DNA of 64,000 nt from UBA1413 sp964650525 (lineage in GTDB: Bacteria; Bacteroidota; Bacteroidia; Bacteroidales; Prolixibacteraceae), in contig CAZYUA010000003.1 of the NCBI GenBank assembly GCA_964650525.1, forward strand, positions 62,001 to 126,000, in the 5' to 3' direction. Numbering within the stretch: the first letter of the stretch is position 1; every line of letters starts with the position of its first letter. The translations under genes were made by a program, and so were the position numbers. This document shows positions 15,638 to 24,659 of the stretch, piece by piece. The notes beneath the pieces were generated by a model. That model was not told where the DNA came from. It saw only the letters and a program-made list of their open reading frames with translations, and did not search any database.

Positions 15638-16349
15638 ATGGATAGGGGGAGGCCTGGGATGGGCTGTCGGCGGGCCGTTGGGAGCCCTTATCGGATTTAT
15701 TATCGGCAGTGTCTTCGACGCAGCCACCCCGGATACCGGAGTATTGCGGCCACCACCCAGGGGAACCACGGCCGGTGGGTATATCATGAGCCTGCTGGTA
15801 CTGATCGCTGCCGTGATGAAAGCCGACGGCAGGATCTTGCGTTCTGAACTCGACTTTGTCAAAGAGTTCCTTAAACGCAATTTCGGCGAGGAGGCTGCCA
15901 CTGAAGCTACCGTTATGCTCCGCGATCTCCTGGAACAAACGATCCCGGTTGGCGATGTCTGCCAGCAGATCGGGCAAAACATGAATTACTCCGCCCGCCT
16001 CCAGTTACTCCACTTCCTCTTTGGAATTGCCAGAGCAGACGAGGCAGTCACCGATAAGGAATTTAACGTGATTGAGTTTATCAGCCGGAATATGGGAATT
16101 TCCGAAAACGACTTCCAGTCTATAAAAGCGATGTTTTATCGCGACCCCGGCTATGCCTATACCATTCTTGAAATCGAACCCGGTGCTACGGATGAAGAAG
16201 TTAAAAAAGCGTACAGAACCATGGCTATGAAATACCACCCCGATAAGTTGGCCCACATGGGGGAGGAGTTCCAGAAAGCAGCGCAGGATAAGTTTAAAAT
16301 GGTCAACGAAGCGTACCAAACCATTAAAAAAGAGCGGAACCTGATTTGA
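15621..16349 (+). CDS. TerB and DnaJ domain co-chaperone (DjlA-like)
   Basis: A 242-residue protein with three parts. Residues 1-35 are glycine-rich and hydrophobic (GGGLGWAVGGPLGALIGFIIG), resembling a glycine-zipper membrane segment. Residues about 50-160 form a TerB-like helical domain (KADGRILRSELDFVKEFL and ADEAVTDKEFNVIEFI repeats). Residues about 172-242 form a J domain with the HPD motif at 206-208. This is the layout of DjlA, a membrane-anchored DnaK co-chaperone. The J domain is expected to stimulate DnaK ATPase near the membrane; the client is unknown. It overlaps the end of coaE by 17 bases. Confidence 0.88.
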   Translation: MGKIAKWIGGGLGWAVGGPLGALIGFIIGSVFDAATPDTGVLRPPPRGTTAGGYIMSLLVLIAAVMKADGRILRSELDFVKEFLKRNFGEEAATEATVMLRDLLEQTIPVGDVCQQIGQNMNYSARLQLLHFLFGIARADEAVTDKEFNVIEFISRNMGISENDFQSIKAMFYRDPGYAYTILEIEPGATDEEVKKAYRTMAMKYHPDKLAHMGEEFQKAAQDKFKMVNEAYQTIKKERNLI

Positions 16350-16448
16350 TAACCACAGCCACCGAAACTGTTTTCACCGGAAAGATCTGCCCGTCAGGAT
16401 GCCCCGGAATAAGGAACAGGCAATTTTTCAGCTATTGGTAAGCTTTTT

Positions 16449-16769
16449 TTACTCCCGGGTACCCATATCATCCGGTTTTTTTCCCGGATTCGTCTCCTCC
16501 GTGTTGGCGATAATATAATCCGATACTTCCACAAGGGCATCCATGAATTTCTGAAGATCTTCCCTGTAGAGGAAAATTTTATGCTTTTCAAAGGTGGGAT
16601 TCCCGTCTTCTTCCGTTCTTCGTTTGCTTTCGGTGATTACCAGGTACATGTCGCTGCTCCTGGTGCTCTTGACATCGAAAAAATAGGTTCTTTTTCCTGC
16701 CCGTATCACCTTTGAAAGGATATCCTGACTATAGCCGTCGTGCATATCATGCTTTTCGTAATCTCCCAT
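16449..16769 (-). CDS. DUF3276 PUR-family nucleic acid-binding protein
   Basis: A 106-residue protein with the DUF3276 pattern: SKVIRAGKRTYFFDVKSTRS, then YLVITESKRR and EKHKIFLYREDLQKFMD. The family is a single PUR repeat, related to Pur-alpha, that binds single-stranded DNA or RNA; it is widespread in Bacteroidota. The C-terminal 20 residues are hydrophilic. The start at 16769 (MGDYEKHD) is preferred; an ATG 9 bases upstream (16778) is also possible. It is convergent with the TerB-DnaJ gene and precedes folD on the complementary strand. The biological role is not established. Confidence 0.85.
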   Translation of the reverse strand: MGDYEKHDMHDGYSQDILSKVIRAGKRTYFFDVKSTRSSDMYLVITESKRRTEEDGNPTFEKHKIFLYREDLQKFMDALVEVSDYIIANTEETNPGKKPDDMGTRE

Positions 16770-16856
16770 GATTCTCACCTTATGCGTTCATATTCCATCT
16801 GCAAAAATAGTTCAAAATAATCCATAAATCAGCCTTCCGGGAAAAATAAGGTATTA

Positions 16857-17741
16857 TCAGTCATTCCTGTAACGGTGGAACTCCTTATAAGCCCTTAGGG
16901 TATTTAACAGGAGGCCAACCCGGGTCATGGGTCCCACTCCACCCGGGACGGGGGTTATCCAGGAACACTTGGGAGCTACCTCTGCAAAACAGACATCTCC
17001 GCGGAGCTGGTAACCCGATTTGGATTCCGGGGACGGAACGCGGGTTGTTCCCACATCGATAACAACGGCGCCCTCCTTAACCATAGAAGCGGTGACAAAC
17101 CCGGGGACTCCCATGGCAGACACCAGGATATCGGCCTGTGCACAGAGGATTTCCAGGTTACGGGTCCGGCTGTGGGCAACCGTCACTGTGGCATTGACCT
17201 GTTTCTGCGACATCAGGATGCTCAGCGGCCGGCCCACGATATTGCTTCGACCAATGATAACGCAGTTTCTGCCACTGGTGTCGATCTGATACCGCTGTAA
17301 CAACTGAACGATCCCCAGGGGAGTGGCTGACAGGAAGGAGGGGATTCCCAGAGCCATCCGTCCCACATTCACCGGATGGAATCCATCCACATCCTTATCC
17401 GGGGAGATGGCTTCTATCACCTTCCGGTCGGCTATGTGGGAAGGCAATGGCAGCTGAACGATGAACCCATCTACTTCAGCGTCGTCGTTGAGCACCCCTA
17501 CCTGTTGCAGCAACACAGCTTCCGGGATATCCTCCTCAAACCGTATCAGCGAAGAGCGGAATCCCACTTCCTCACAATCCCGCATCTTGTAGGCCACATA
17601 CGATTCGCTTCCGCCATCGTGACCCACCAGAACCGCCACCAGGTGCGGAACCCGGCCTCCCGCCTCCCGGATGGCGGTAACTTCCTCCCGGATCTCCTTC
17701 CGGATTTCGGAGGCTACTTTCTTTCCGTCAATCAGTTGCAT
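16857..17741 (-). CDS. folD: Bifunctional methylene-THF dehydrogenase/cyclohydrolase FolD
   Basis: A 294-residue enzyme interconverting 5,10-methylene-, methenyl- and 10-formyl-tetrahydrofolate. The active-site Tyr48-x3-Lys52 lies in SYVAYKMRDCEEVG. GFIVQLPLPSH, the substrate signature DKDVDGFHPVNVG, the nucleotide loop VIIGRSNIVGRPL and the C-terminal TPVPGGVGPMT are all present and intact. Length is usual. It lies between the DUF3276 gene and ffh on the same strand, with 166 bases to ffh, so it may be in a separate unit. Confidence 0.97.
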   Translation of the reverse strand: MQLIDGKKVASEIRKEIREEVTAIREAGGRVPHLVAVLVGHDGGSESYVAYKMRDCEEVGFRSSLIRFEEDIPEAVLLQQVGVLNDDAEVDGFIVQLPLPSHIADRKVIEAISPDKDVDGFHPVNVGRMALGIPSFLSATPLGIVQLLQRYQIDTSGRNCVIIGRSNIVGRPLSILMSQKQVNATVTVAHSRTRNLEILCAQADILVSAMGVPGFVTASMVKEGAVVIDVGTTRVPSPESKSGYQLRGDVCFAEVAPKCSWITPVPGGVGPMTRVGLLLNTLRAYKEFHRYRND

Positions 17742-17907
17742 GACTGTATTCCATCATTGTTACCTTTTGCTATACTTTTTGCGGAACCAGGTGCCCCATT
17801 TTGCTAACTACAGATTACAATTTTCACAGCCTGAATTTCCTGATGCCCCCCTTCTGCCTCCTTTCCATCCATCCGGGAATCAGCGCCCGCACCTGGACCA
17901 TCCGGGG

Positions 17908-19242
17908 CTACCGCCGCCCCTGTTGCATCCGCCCCATGACATTCTGGATATTCTTTCCCTGAGCTACCATTTTCATCATTTTGCTGGTCTCAGTAAACTG
18001 TTTCAGGAGCCGGTTTACTTCCTGAATATTGGTACCCGATCCTTCGGCAATCCGTTTTCTTCTGGTGCCGTTCAGCAGCGAGGGATTCATTCTTTCATCG
18101 GGGGTCATAGAATAAATGATAGCCTCGATATGTTTGAAGGAATCATCTTCAAAATCCATATTTTTCAATGCTTTACCCATGCCGGGAATCATAGCGGCGA
18201 TGTCCTTCAGATTTCCCATTTTCTTGATCTGCTGGATCTGTTTCAGGAAATCGTTGAAATTGAACTGGTCCTTGACCAGTTTCTGTTGCAGCCGTTTAGC
18301 TTCTTCGGCATCAAATTGTTCCTGGGCCTTTTCGACCAGTGAGACAATGTCGCCCATACCCAGGATACGGTCGGCCATCCGGTCGGGGTGGAAGACCTCC
18401 AGGGCATCCATTTTCTCGCCGGTGCCCACGAATTTGATCGGTTTGTCTACAACCGACCGGATGGAAAGGGCGGCTCCCCCCCGGGTGTCACCATCCAGCT
18501 TGGTAAGGATGACACCATTGAAATCGAGCTTTTCGTTGAATTCCCTGGCCGTATTTACGGCATCCTGACCGGTCATGGCGTCAACCACGAACAGGATCTC
18601 CTGGGGCTGGACCTCTTTTTTGATGGCAGCAATCTCTTTCATCATCAGCTCGTCGATGGCCAACCGACCTGCCGTGTCGATGATGACGGTATCAAATCCG
18701 TTCTTCCTGGCATGGATAATCGAATTGCCGGCAATTTGCACGGGATTCTGGTTCTCTTCCTCCGTATACACCGGCACGTTGATCTGTGAACCGATGACCT
18801 TCAGCTGTTCAATGGCTGCCGGACGGTAAATGTCGCCGGCAACTAGTAATGGATGACGGCCTCTTTTGCTCTTCAGCATGTTAGCCAGCTTACCTGCAAA
18901 GGTCGTTTTTCCGGATCCCTGCAACCCGGCCATCAGGATCACCACCGGCATGCCCTTCAGGTTAAGGTCGGTGGTTTGTCCCCCCATCAGCAGTACCAGC
19001 TCATCATGAACCAGTTTCACCATCAGCTGGCCGGGTCTGACCGAAGTCAGCACATCCATGCCCAGCGCCTTTTCCTTCACCGTATCGGTAAAGCTCTTGG
19101 CAATTTTAAAATTGACATCCGCATCCAGAAGCGCCCGCCGTATCTCCTTCAGCGTCTCCGCCACATTGATCTCCGTTATCCTGCCCTGCCCCTTCAAAAG
19201 CTTGAACGACCGTTCCAGCTTCTCGCTTAAATTTTCGAACAT
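17908..19242 (-). CDS. ffh: Signal recognition particle protein Ffh
   Basis: A 444-residue SRP54-type GTPase. The start at 19242 gives MFENLSEKLERSFK, the normal N domain opening; in-frame sequence upstream is non-homologous. The G domain carries GLQGSGKTTFAGKLA (G1), DTAGRLAIDELMM (G3) and TKLDGDTRGGAALS (G4 region). The Met-rich M domain occupies the last 130 residues (IPGMGKALKNM, GTRRKRIAEGSG, ending in MMKMVAQGKNIQNVMGRMQQG). It delivers nascent membrane proteins to FtsY at the membrane. No 4.5S RNA gene is adjacent. A TATTTTTG promoter core lies 30 bases upstream. Confidence 0.97.
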   Translation of the reverse strand: MFENLSEKLERSFKLLKGQGRITEINVAETLKEIRRALLDADVNFKIAKSFTDTVKEKALGMDVLTSVRPGQLMVKLVHDELVLLMGGQTTDLNLKGMPVVILMAGLQGSGKTTFAGKLANMLKSKRGRHPLLVAGDIYRPAAIEQLKVIGSQINVPVYTEEENQNPVQIAGNSIIHARKNGFDTVIIDTAGRLAIDELMMKEIAAIKKEVQPQEILFVVDAMTGQDAVNTAREFNEKLDFNGVILTKLDGDTRGGAALSIRSVVDKPIKFVGTGEKMDALEVFHPDRMADRILGMGDIVSLVEKAQEQFDAEEAKRLQQKLVKDQFNFNDFLKQIQQIKKMGNLKDIAAMIPGMGKALKNMDFEDDSFKHIEAIIYSMTPDERMNPSLLNGTRRKRIAEGSGTNIQEVNRLLKQFTETSKMMKMVAQGKNIQNVMGRMQQGRR

Positions 19243-19271
19243 GCGTTTCTGTTTTTGTAGATTAAGATCCG

Positions 19272-19279
19272 CAAAAATA
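19272..19279 (-). promoter_or_regulatory. Promoter core TATTTTTG for ffh
   Basis: A perfect TAnnTTTG match on the minus strand, 30 bases before the chosen ffh ATG. It also argues against the longer N-terminal reading that would begin at 19311, upstream of the promoter. Confidence 0.5.
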
Positions 19280-19386
19280 AGAAAAAATAGAGGTTTGTTA
19301 AGTTTTACCACTACCGTTGCTTTGACTGACTGCAGGCAACCACGAATTCTCTTAGATTTCCTTATTCATTCCACACAGGGGCGTAT

Positions 19387-19394
19387 TATCTTTG
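19387..19394 (+). promoter_or_regulatory. Promoter core TATCTTTG for tex
   Basis: A perfect TAnnTTTG element whose predicted transcription start (about 19401) lies only a few bases before the candidate ATGs at 19404 and 19413. The message would have almost no leader. Confidence 0.6.
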
Positions 19395-19412
19395 CATCCC
19401 TTAATGGTCTAT

Positions 19413-21545
19413 ATGAAACCCGTAATTATCGGTCTCATCGCCCAATCGCTCAATATAAAGCCTTCGCAGGTAAAAACTACTTTTGATTTACTGGACGAAG
19501 GGGGCACCATTCCCTTTATTTCGAGGTACCGGAAAGAAAAAACCGGGAGCCTCGACGAAATGCAGGTCGCCGAGATCAGGGATCAGAAGGAAAAGTATGA
19601 GGAACTGGAAAAACGGAAGGAGAGGGTGGTTGCCATCATCGGGGAACAGGGGAGCCTAACTCCCGGGCTGCAAAGCAGGATCGAAAACTGTTACGATCCT
19701 GCTGAACTGGAAGACCTCTATCTGCCCTACAAGCCGAAGCGCCGAACCCGGGCTATGATGGCCAGGGAAAAGGGTCTGGAACCGCTGGCCCGTATCCTGA
19801 TGGCCCAGCATGAAAGAGATCCGGAAGTCAGGGCGCTCTCTTTTCTGAACGAAGCCGTCCTGACCGTAGCGGAGGCCCTGGCCGGTGCCCGCGATATCAT
19901 GGCCGAGTGGATCAGCGAAAATGAAAATGCCCGGCGGGCTGTAAGGTTCCAATTCGACCGGAATGCGGTCATCCGGTCTGCGCTGGTCCCCGGCAAAGAG
20001 GAAGAAGCCGTAAAGTACAAGGATTATTTCAGTACGTCGGCATCCTTAAAAAAATGCCCGTCGCACAGGGTATTGGCAATGCGGCGGGGAGAAAGGGAGG
20101 GATTTCTGCGAGTTTCGATTGAGCCCGACAAGGTTATGGCTTTAGAGCATCTGATCCGGATTTTCGTCAGGGGGGATGGCGCTTCTTCTGCCCAGGTAGC
20201 CCTGGCGGTAAAAGAGAGTTTCAGCCGGTTGCTTCTTCCGTCGATAGAAAATGAATTTGCTGTTCTTTCGAAAGAGAAGGCCGACAGGGAAGCCATTGCG
20301 GTGTTTGCCGAGAACCTGCGCCAGTTGTTGCTGGCGCCGCCGCTCGGCGCCGTACGTGTGATGGCCATCGACCCGGGATACCGCAGCGGCTGCAAACTGG
20401 TCTGCCTGGACGCCCAGGGAAACCTTCTCCATAACGACACCATCTACCCGCATCCTCCGCAAAATGACCGCAGCCTGGCAGCCAAAAAAATCACTTCCCT
20501 GGCCGAAGCCTACCAGATAGATGCTCTGGCAATAGGCAACGGCACTGCCGGCAGGGAAACCGGAACCTTCATCCAAAGCCTGAAGTTCAACAGGGATTTG
20601 AAAGTCTTTATGGTCAACGAGGACGGAGCTTCGGTATATTCTGCCTCCTCGGTTGCCAGGGAGGAATTCCCGCAGTTCGATGTGACGGTCAGGGGAGCGG
20701 TTTCCATCGGCCGGCGACTGCTGGATCCGTTGGCTGAGCTGGTGAAGATCGATCCCAAAAGCATCGGCGTCGGACAATACCAGCACGATGTGGATCAGAA
20801 GAAGCTGAAAAAAAGCCTCGACGAAGTAGTTGAAAGAACAGTCAACGGCGTCGGTGTAAACCTGAACACAGCCAGTCCCCAGCTACTGGCTTATGTCTCA
20901 GGGCTGGGACCTCAGTTGGCCCATGCCATTGCAGCGTACCGGAAAGCTACCGGACTTTTCCGCACCCGGCAGGAACTGCTGAACGTACCCCGGCTGGGGA
21001 CCAGAACCTTCGAACTCGCCGCCGGGTTTCTGAGGATTCCCGGGGGAATGCATCCCCTCGACAGTTCTGCCGTCCACCCCGAATCGTATTCGGTGGTAGA
21101 AAAAATGGCTGCCGGATTGCAATGTCCGGTTAGCAATCTGCTCGGAAATGAAGACCTCGTAAAGCAGATTAACCTCCAGGATTACATCAGTGCAACCACA
21201 GGACTTCCCACCCTGATCGATATCCGCACGGAACTGCTCAAACCCGGCCGCGACCCGAGAGCCCCCATCAAAATGTTTGAATTTGCCGCCGGCATCACCC
21301 GGATTGAAGACCTCCAACCGGGCATGATCCTCCCTGGTATTGTCAGCAATATCACACGGTTCGGCGCTTTTGTGGATATCGGAGTCAAACAGTCGGGATT
21401 GGTCCACCTGTCGGAAATGGCCAATCGCTACATCAGCAATCCCGATGAAGTAGTCAAACTTCAGCAACAGGTCATGGTGAAAGTGCTGGAAGTGGATATC
21501 CCGCAGAAAAGAATTAGCTTGTCGCTCAAACAAGCCAACAATTGA
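19413..21545 (+). CDS. Tex-family RNA-binding transcription accessory protein
   Basis: A 710-residue protein of the Tex family. Order of parts: N-terminal helical region with IPFISRYRKEKTG and LEDLYLPYKPKRRTRA (about 30-115), a YqgF/RNase H-like domain (AIDPGYRSGCKLVCLD near 325), helix-hairpin-helix (GVGVNLNTASPQLLAYVSGLG near 480) and an S1 RNA-binding domain at the C-terminus (ILPGIVSNITRFGAFVDIGV to KRISLSLKQ). Length is in the normal range for the family (700-780). The start at 19413 (MKPVIIG) is favoured; ATG at 19404 is close to the predicted transcription start. Tex proteins bind nucleic acids and affect transcription; the exact role here is unproven. Confidence 0.95.
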   Translation: MKPVIIGLIAQSLNIKPSQVKTTFDLLDEGGTIPFISRYRKEKTGSLDEMQVAEIRDQKEKYEELEKRKERVVAIIGEQGSLTPGLQSRIENCYDPAELEDLYLPYKPKRRTRAMMAREKGLEPLARILMAQHERDPEVRALSFLNEAVLTVAEALAGARDIMAEWISENENARRAVRFQFDRNAVIRSALVPGKEEEAVKYKDYFSTSASLKKCPSHRVLAMRRGEREGFLRVSIEPDKVMALEHLIRIFVRGDGASSAQVALAVKESFSRLLLPSIENEFAVLSKEKADREAIAVFAENLRQLLLAPPLGAVRVMAIDPGYRSGCKLVCLDAQGNLLHNDTIYPHPPQNDRSLAAKKITSLAEAYQIDALAIGNGTAGRETGTFIQSLKFNRDLKVFMVNEDGASVYSASSVAREEFPQFDVTVRGAVSIGRRLLDPLAELVKIDPKSIGVGQYQHDVDQKKLKKSLDEVVERTVNGVGVNLNTASPQLLAYVSGLGPQLAHAIAAYRKATGLFRTRQELLNVPRLGTRTFELAAGFLRIPGGMHPLDSSAVHPESYSVVEKMAAGLQCPVSNLLGNEDLVKQINLQDYISATTGLPTLIDIRTELLKPGRDPRAPIKMFEFAAGITRIEDLQPGMILPGIVSNITRFGAFVDIGVKQSGLVHLSEMANRYISNPDEVVKLQQQVMVKVLEVDIPQKRISLSLKQANN

Positions 21546-21605
21546 GAATTTCAGGCGCCATGCGAATATGGCCGATCATTTCTGAAGCCTCTGCCGACCA
21601 AAATC

Positions 21606-21863
21606 TTATTCCTCCTCGTCGTCTCCCTCGTCCTCATCATAGTCCTGAGAGAACTCGGCATCGAGGAACTCTTCTGCCTCTTCGACCAGTTGATCAACTA
21701 ATTCCTCATTATCCGGCTCCGGATCAATCCAGTGGATTAACTGATTGCTCCAGAAATCATCGATGTCGCTTTCAATAATGAACCTCGGATTCTCATTATG
21801 GACAACGTAAATGGTATCCGGAGCTACCTGGGAATTGTCGGCTAATAAAAACTTTGGCAACAT
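21606..21863 (-). CDS. Small acidic protein of unknown function
   Basis: An 85-residue protein with a folded-looking N-terminal half (PKFLLADNSQVAPDTIYVVH, then PRFIIES) and a C-terminal half made mostly of Asp and Glu (DYDEDEGDDEEE end). A conserved-looking DFWSNQLIHWID segment sits in the middle. A perfect TACATTTG promoter lies 24 bases upstream, which with the composition makes a real gene likely. I do not know a function; very acidic small proteins often bind basic partners such as ribosomal proteins or mimic DNA, but nothing here shows that. It is convergent with tex and precedes mutS2's end on the same strand. Confidence 0.75.
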   Translation of the reverse strand: MLPKFLLADNSQVAPDTIYVVHNENPRFIIESDIDDFWSNQLIHWIDPEPDNEELVDQLVEEAEEFLDAEFSQDYDEDEGDDEEE

Positions 21864-21886
21864 GGCTTGATTGTATTGTTGATAGG

Positions 21887-21894
21887 CAAATGTA
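21887..21894 (-). promoter_or_regulatory. Promoter core TACATTTG for the small acidic protein
   Basis: A perfect TAnnTTTG match 24 bases upstream of the ATG at 21863; predicted transcription start near 21880. Confidence 0.6.
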
Positions 21895-21982
21895 CAATTT
21901 TTTTCATATCGCGGGACAGGAGAAAAAATCTTTCAGGTGTGGTTCGGAAATGGGTTGTTTTACACCTGCGGGTGGCCGCCGG

Positions 21983-24472
21983 TTAAAGTGAGAGTTCCAC
22001 GATGGTAATGCCGGCGCCCCCGAATTGTTCATGTTCATCCCTGAATGATTTCACTACCGGTTCGGTTTTAAGGTAGTTTCTGATCATTTCTTTGAGGATG
22101 CCGTGGCCTTTCCCATGCAAGATCCGCAGGCGGCTTACCCCGAACATCACCGCTTCATCGATGAAGGTGAGGGTACGGGCCAGGGCTTCGTCGGTCCTCA
22201 CTCCCCGGAGATCGATTTCTGACTTGAAGTTGAGCCGCCGTTCGCTGAAATCGAGAGTCATAGCCACACCTGACCTTGCCCTGATTCCGGGAGCCGGTAC
22301 CCTCTCCCCTTCCGTGGCTTTTTCAAGGTCGCTGGTAAGGACGTTCGACTGCATCTGGCCAAAGGCGACGACGGCTTTCTTACCGGCGATGCGGATCAGT
22401 TCTCCCACCGTTTCCCTGCCTTTCAGTGTGACCCTGTCACCAGGGACCAGCGGATCCTTCTCCCCGCCAGCGTCACTAGGATCAGTAACCGGAACCACAA
22501 CCTCACCCCGTTTCCTGCGGTACTCCCTTTTCTGCAACGTAACTTCCCGCAAGGCCAGTTGTGGATCTTCGGGAACTTCCGGCAGTGAAACCTCCTTTTT
22601 GAGATGGTCCAAGGCCTTCCGGATAACCTGGGTCTGCTCCTTATCAGCCTGTGATTCACGAATCTCCCGGATGGCATTTTCAATTTGACGATTTACCCCG
22701 GCTAAAATCTGCTGGGCCTCTTCCCTGGCCTGTTTCAAAATCGCCTTCCTTTGCTGACGGATTTCTTCCAACTCCTTGCTGTAAGTTTCCGCCATCCCGT
22801 CGACCGTCTTTTCCACACTCCTGATCCGCTGCCGTTTGGTCTCCCAGTAATATTTGTCGCGTGTGATAGACCGGAGGTTTTTTTCAAAATCCACCTGTTT
22901 TTTCCCTATTTTCCCGGTGGCGTTCTGAAGGATATCCTCCGGCAACCCGATTTTCCGTGCTATCTCAAACGCAAAGGAACTTCCCGGTTTGCCGGTTTCC
23001 AAAATAAACAGCGGCGCCATTTTTTCCGAGTCGTACAGCATAGCCCCGTTGACAATTCCTTCGGCAGAAGCAGCAAAGTGTTTCAGGTTCGTATAATGGG
23101 TGGTGATGACTCCAAAGGTTTTCAACTGGTTTAAGCGGTCCAGCACTGCTTCTGCGATGGCTCCCCCCAGCATGGGTTCCGTGCCTGTTCCGAATTCATC
23201 GATCAGAACCAGGGTTTTCTCATCGCAGTGACGCAGGAAATATTTCATGGCCAGAAGGTGGGAACTGTAGGTGCTCAGGTCATTCTCTATCGATTGTTCA
23301 TCTCCGATATCGATAAACAGGCGTTGGAAAACCCCCGTCTTGCTGCCTTCCTGGAGAGGTATCAGCAAACCGTTCTGGAGCATGTACTGAAGTAGTCCCA
23401 CCGTCTTGAGGCAAACCGATTTTCCCCCTGCATTCGGGCCTGAGATCACCAGGATAGGTTTGACCTGGTTCAGGTGGATGTCGAGGGGGACGATGGCTCT
23501 GTTTTCGCGTCGCAGGGAGAGCATCAGCAAGGGGTGGACCGCCTGTTTCCAGTCGAGTACCACTTCTCCGGAAAAGTCAGGCCTGATGGCATTTATATCC
23601 TTGGCGAACAAAGCCTTAGCTCTGATGAAATCCATTTCACCCATCAGTTCGTTCGAAGAGACCAGGTCGGGAATGGCGGGCCTTATTTCCTGGCTTATGG
23701 CAGTCAGAATTTTGACGATCTCACGGCGGGCGGCATATTCCAGTTCCCGGATTCCGTTGTTCATCTCGACGATATCTGCCGGCTCGATGAAGGAGGTCTT
23801 TCCTGTGGCCGATTCGTCAAAGATGATTCCCTTCAGCTTCCGTTTGTTGGCCGAAGGAACAGGGATGACAGCCCGGCCATCACGGACGGCCACTCCTACC
23901 CCCTCCTCAATCCATCCTTCCTGCTGCGCTTGCTTCAGGATCAGCTGCAACCGGTTTGAAACCGCAGCCTGGAGATCCCGGATCGATTTCATGACGCGGG
24001 CCAGCTCGGGAGTGGCATTTTCACGGATCTTGCCCTGTTTGGTGAGGATCCTGTCGATCTGTTCCACCAGGAGAGGGAAGACCCTGATGCGGGCTGCTTT
24101 CCGTGAAAGGGCAGGCAAAAGGGCTGCCCTCTCCCGGGTGAAAAAGTTGGAGATCGCCCGCAGGGTTTCCAGCATTTGCCGAAGGTTAAACAGTTCCTCT
24201 GTTTCGATAAACCGCCCTTCCGGCCTGACCCGGGTTAAGGCTTCCCGAACATCCAGATAGTGATCGGCCGGGAAATAAGGAAATTCAACAACAATGCGCA
24301 AAAATTCGTTGGTCTCATCCAGCATTTCCCGGATAGGATCTGCTGATGCCATGAAATGCATCCTGTCGGCCCAGGCCTCGCCCAGAAGACTGATACATCT
24401 GGCCTTCAGCATCTCACGGATCCTGTCGAAACCAATTTTAATCTCAAAATTATCCGGGTAAATACCTTCCAT
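21983..24472 (-). CDS. mutS2: MutS2-family ATPase with Smr endonuclease domain
   Basis: An 829-residue MutS2 protein. The start at 24472 (MEGIYPDNFEIKIGFDRI) is the family-like N-terminus, and the promoter core at 24538-24531 lies downstream of any longer reading. Core motifs: Walker A GPNAGGKS with the following LKTVGLLQYMLQNGLLIP, Walker B LVLIDEFGTGTEP, and the signature ITTHYTNLKHFA. A coiled-coil region (about 520-640) precedes the C-terminal Smr domain (about 750-829) with IDLRGVRTDEAL and ILHGKGHGILKEMI. MutS2 lacks the mismatch-recognition domain; in other bacteria it acts on recombination intermediates or on collided ribosomes, so its role here is either of these. Confidence 0.96.
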   Translation of the reverse strand: MEGIYPDNFEIKIGFDRIREMLKARCISLLGEAWADRMHFMASADPIREMLDETNEFLRIVVEFPYFPADHYLDVREALTRVRPEGRFIETEELFNLRQMLETLRAISNFFTRERAALLPALSRKAARIRVFPLLVEQIDRILTKQGKIRENATPELARVMKSIRDLQAAVSNRLQLILKQAQQEGWIEEGVGVAVRDGRAVIPVPSANKRKLKGIIFDESATGKTSFIEPADIVEMNNGIRELEYAARREIVKILTAISQEIRPAIPDLVSSNELMGEMDFIRAKALFAKDINAIRPDFSGEVVLDWKQAVHPLLMLSLRRENRAIVPLDIHLNQVKPILVISGPNAGGKSVCLKTVGLLQYMLQNGLLIPLQEGSKTGVFQRLFIDIGDEQSIENDLSTYSSHLLAMKYFLRHCDEKTLVLIDEFGTGTEPMLGGAIAEAVLDRLNQLKTFGVITTHYTNLKHFAASAEGIVNGAMLYDSEKMAPLFILETGKPGSSFAFEIARKIGLPEDILQNATGKIGKKQVDFEKNLRSITRDKYYWETKRQRIRSVEKTVDGMAETYSKELEEIRQQRKAILKQAREEAQQILAGVNRQIENAIREIRESQADKEQTQVIRKALDHLKKEVSLPEVPEDPQLALREVTLQKREYRRKRGEVVVPVTDPSDAGGEKDPLVPGDRVTLKGRETVGELIRIAGKKAVVAFGQMQSNVLTSDLEKATEGERVPAPGIRARSGVAMTLDFSERRLNFKSEIDLRGVRTDEALARTLTFIDEAVMFGVSRLRILHGKGHGILKEMIRNYLKTEPVVKSFRDEHEQFGGAGITIVELSL

Positions 24473-24530
24473 TCGATTGCAGTGCTGCGGATCCCAAAGA
24501 ATAATTCCTCTCCATACCGCTATGACCACA

Positions 24531-24538
24531 CAAAAATA
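24531..24538 (-). promoter_or_regulatory. Promoter core TATTTTTG for mutS2
   Basis: A perfect TAnnTTTG match with predicted start near 24524, leaving a 50-base leader before the mutS2 ATG at 24472. Confidence 0.5.
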
Positions 24539-24659
24539 GCCATTCCGCGGAATTCCTGAACCTGTTTTGTTGGCTGGCGGCCAGGAAAACCATTTATCCA
24601 CCAGCCACCCTTTTACGGTCAAAGCCTTTCCAGTCCCGAACGAAGGAGGGAAAAGGATT

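Noticed and set aside
17787..17896. Eight-base inverted repeat CCAGGTGC/GCACCTGG between folD and ffh
   Set aside because: Arms are 94 bases apart with no other structure; not enough for a terminator or regulatory call.
23406..24260. Plus-strand frame of 284 codons inside mutS2
   Set aside because: Antisense shadow of MutS2; Ser/Arg-rich translation without family resemblance.
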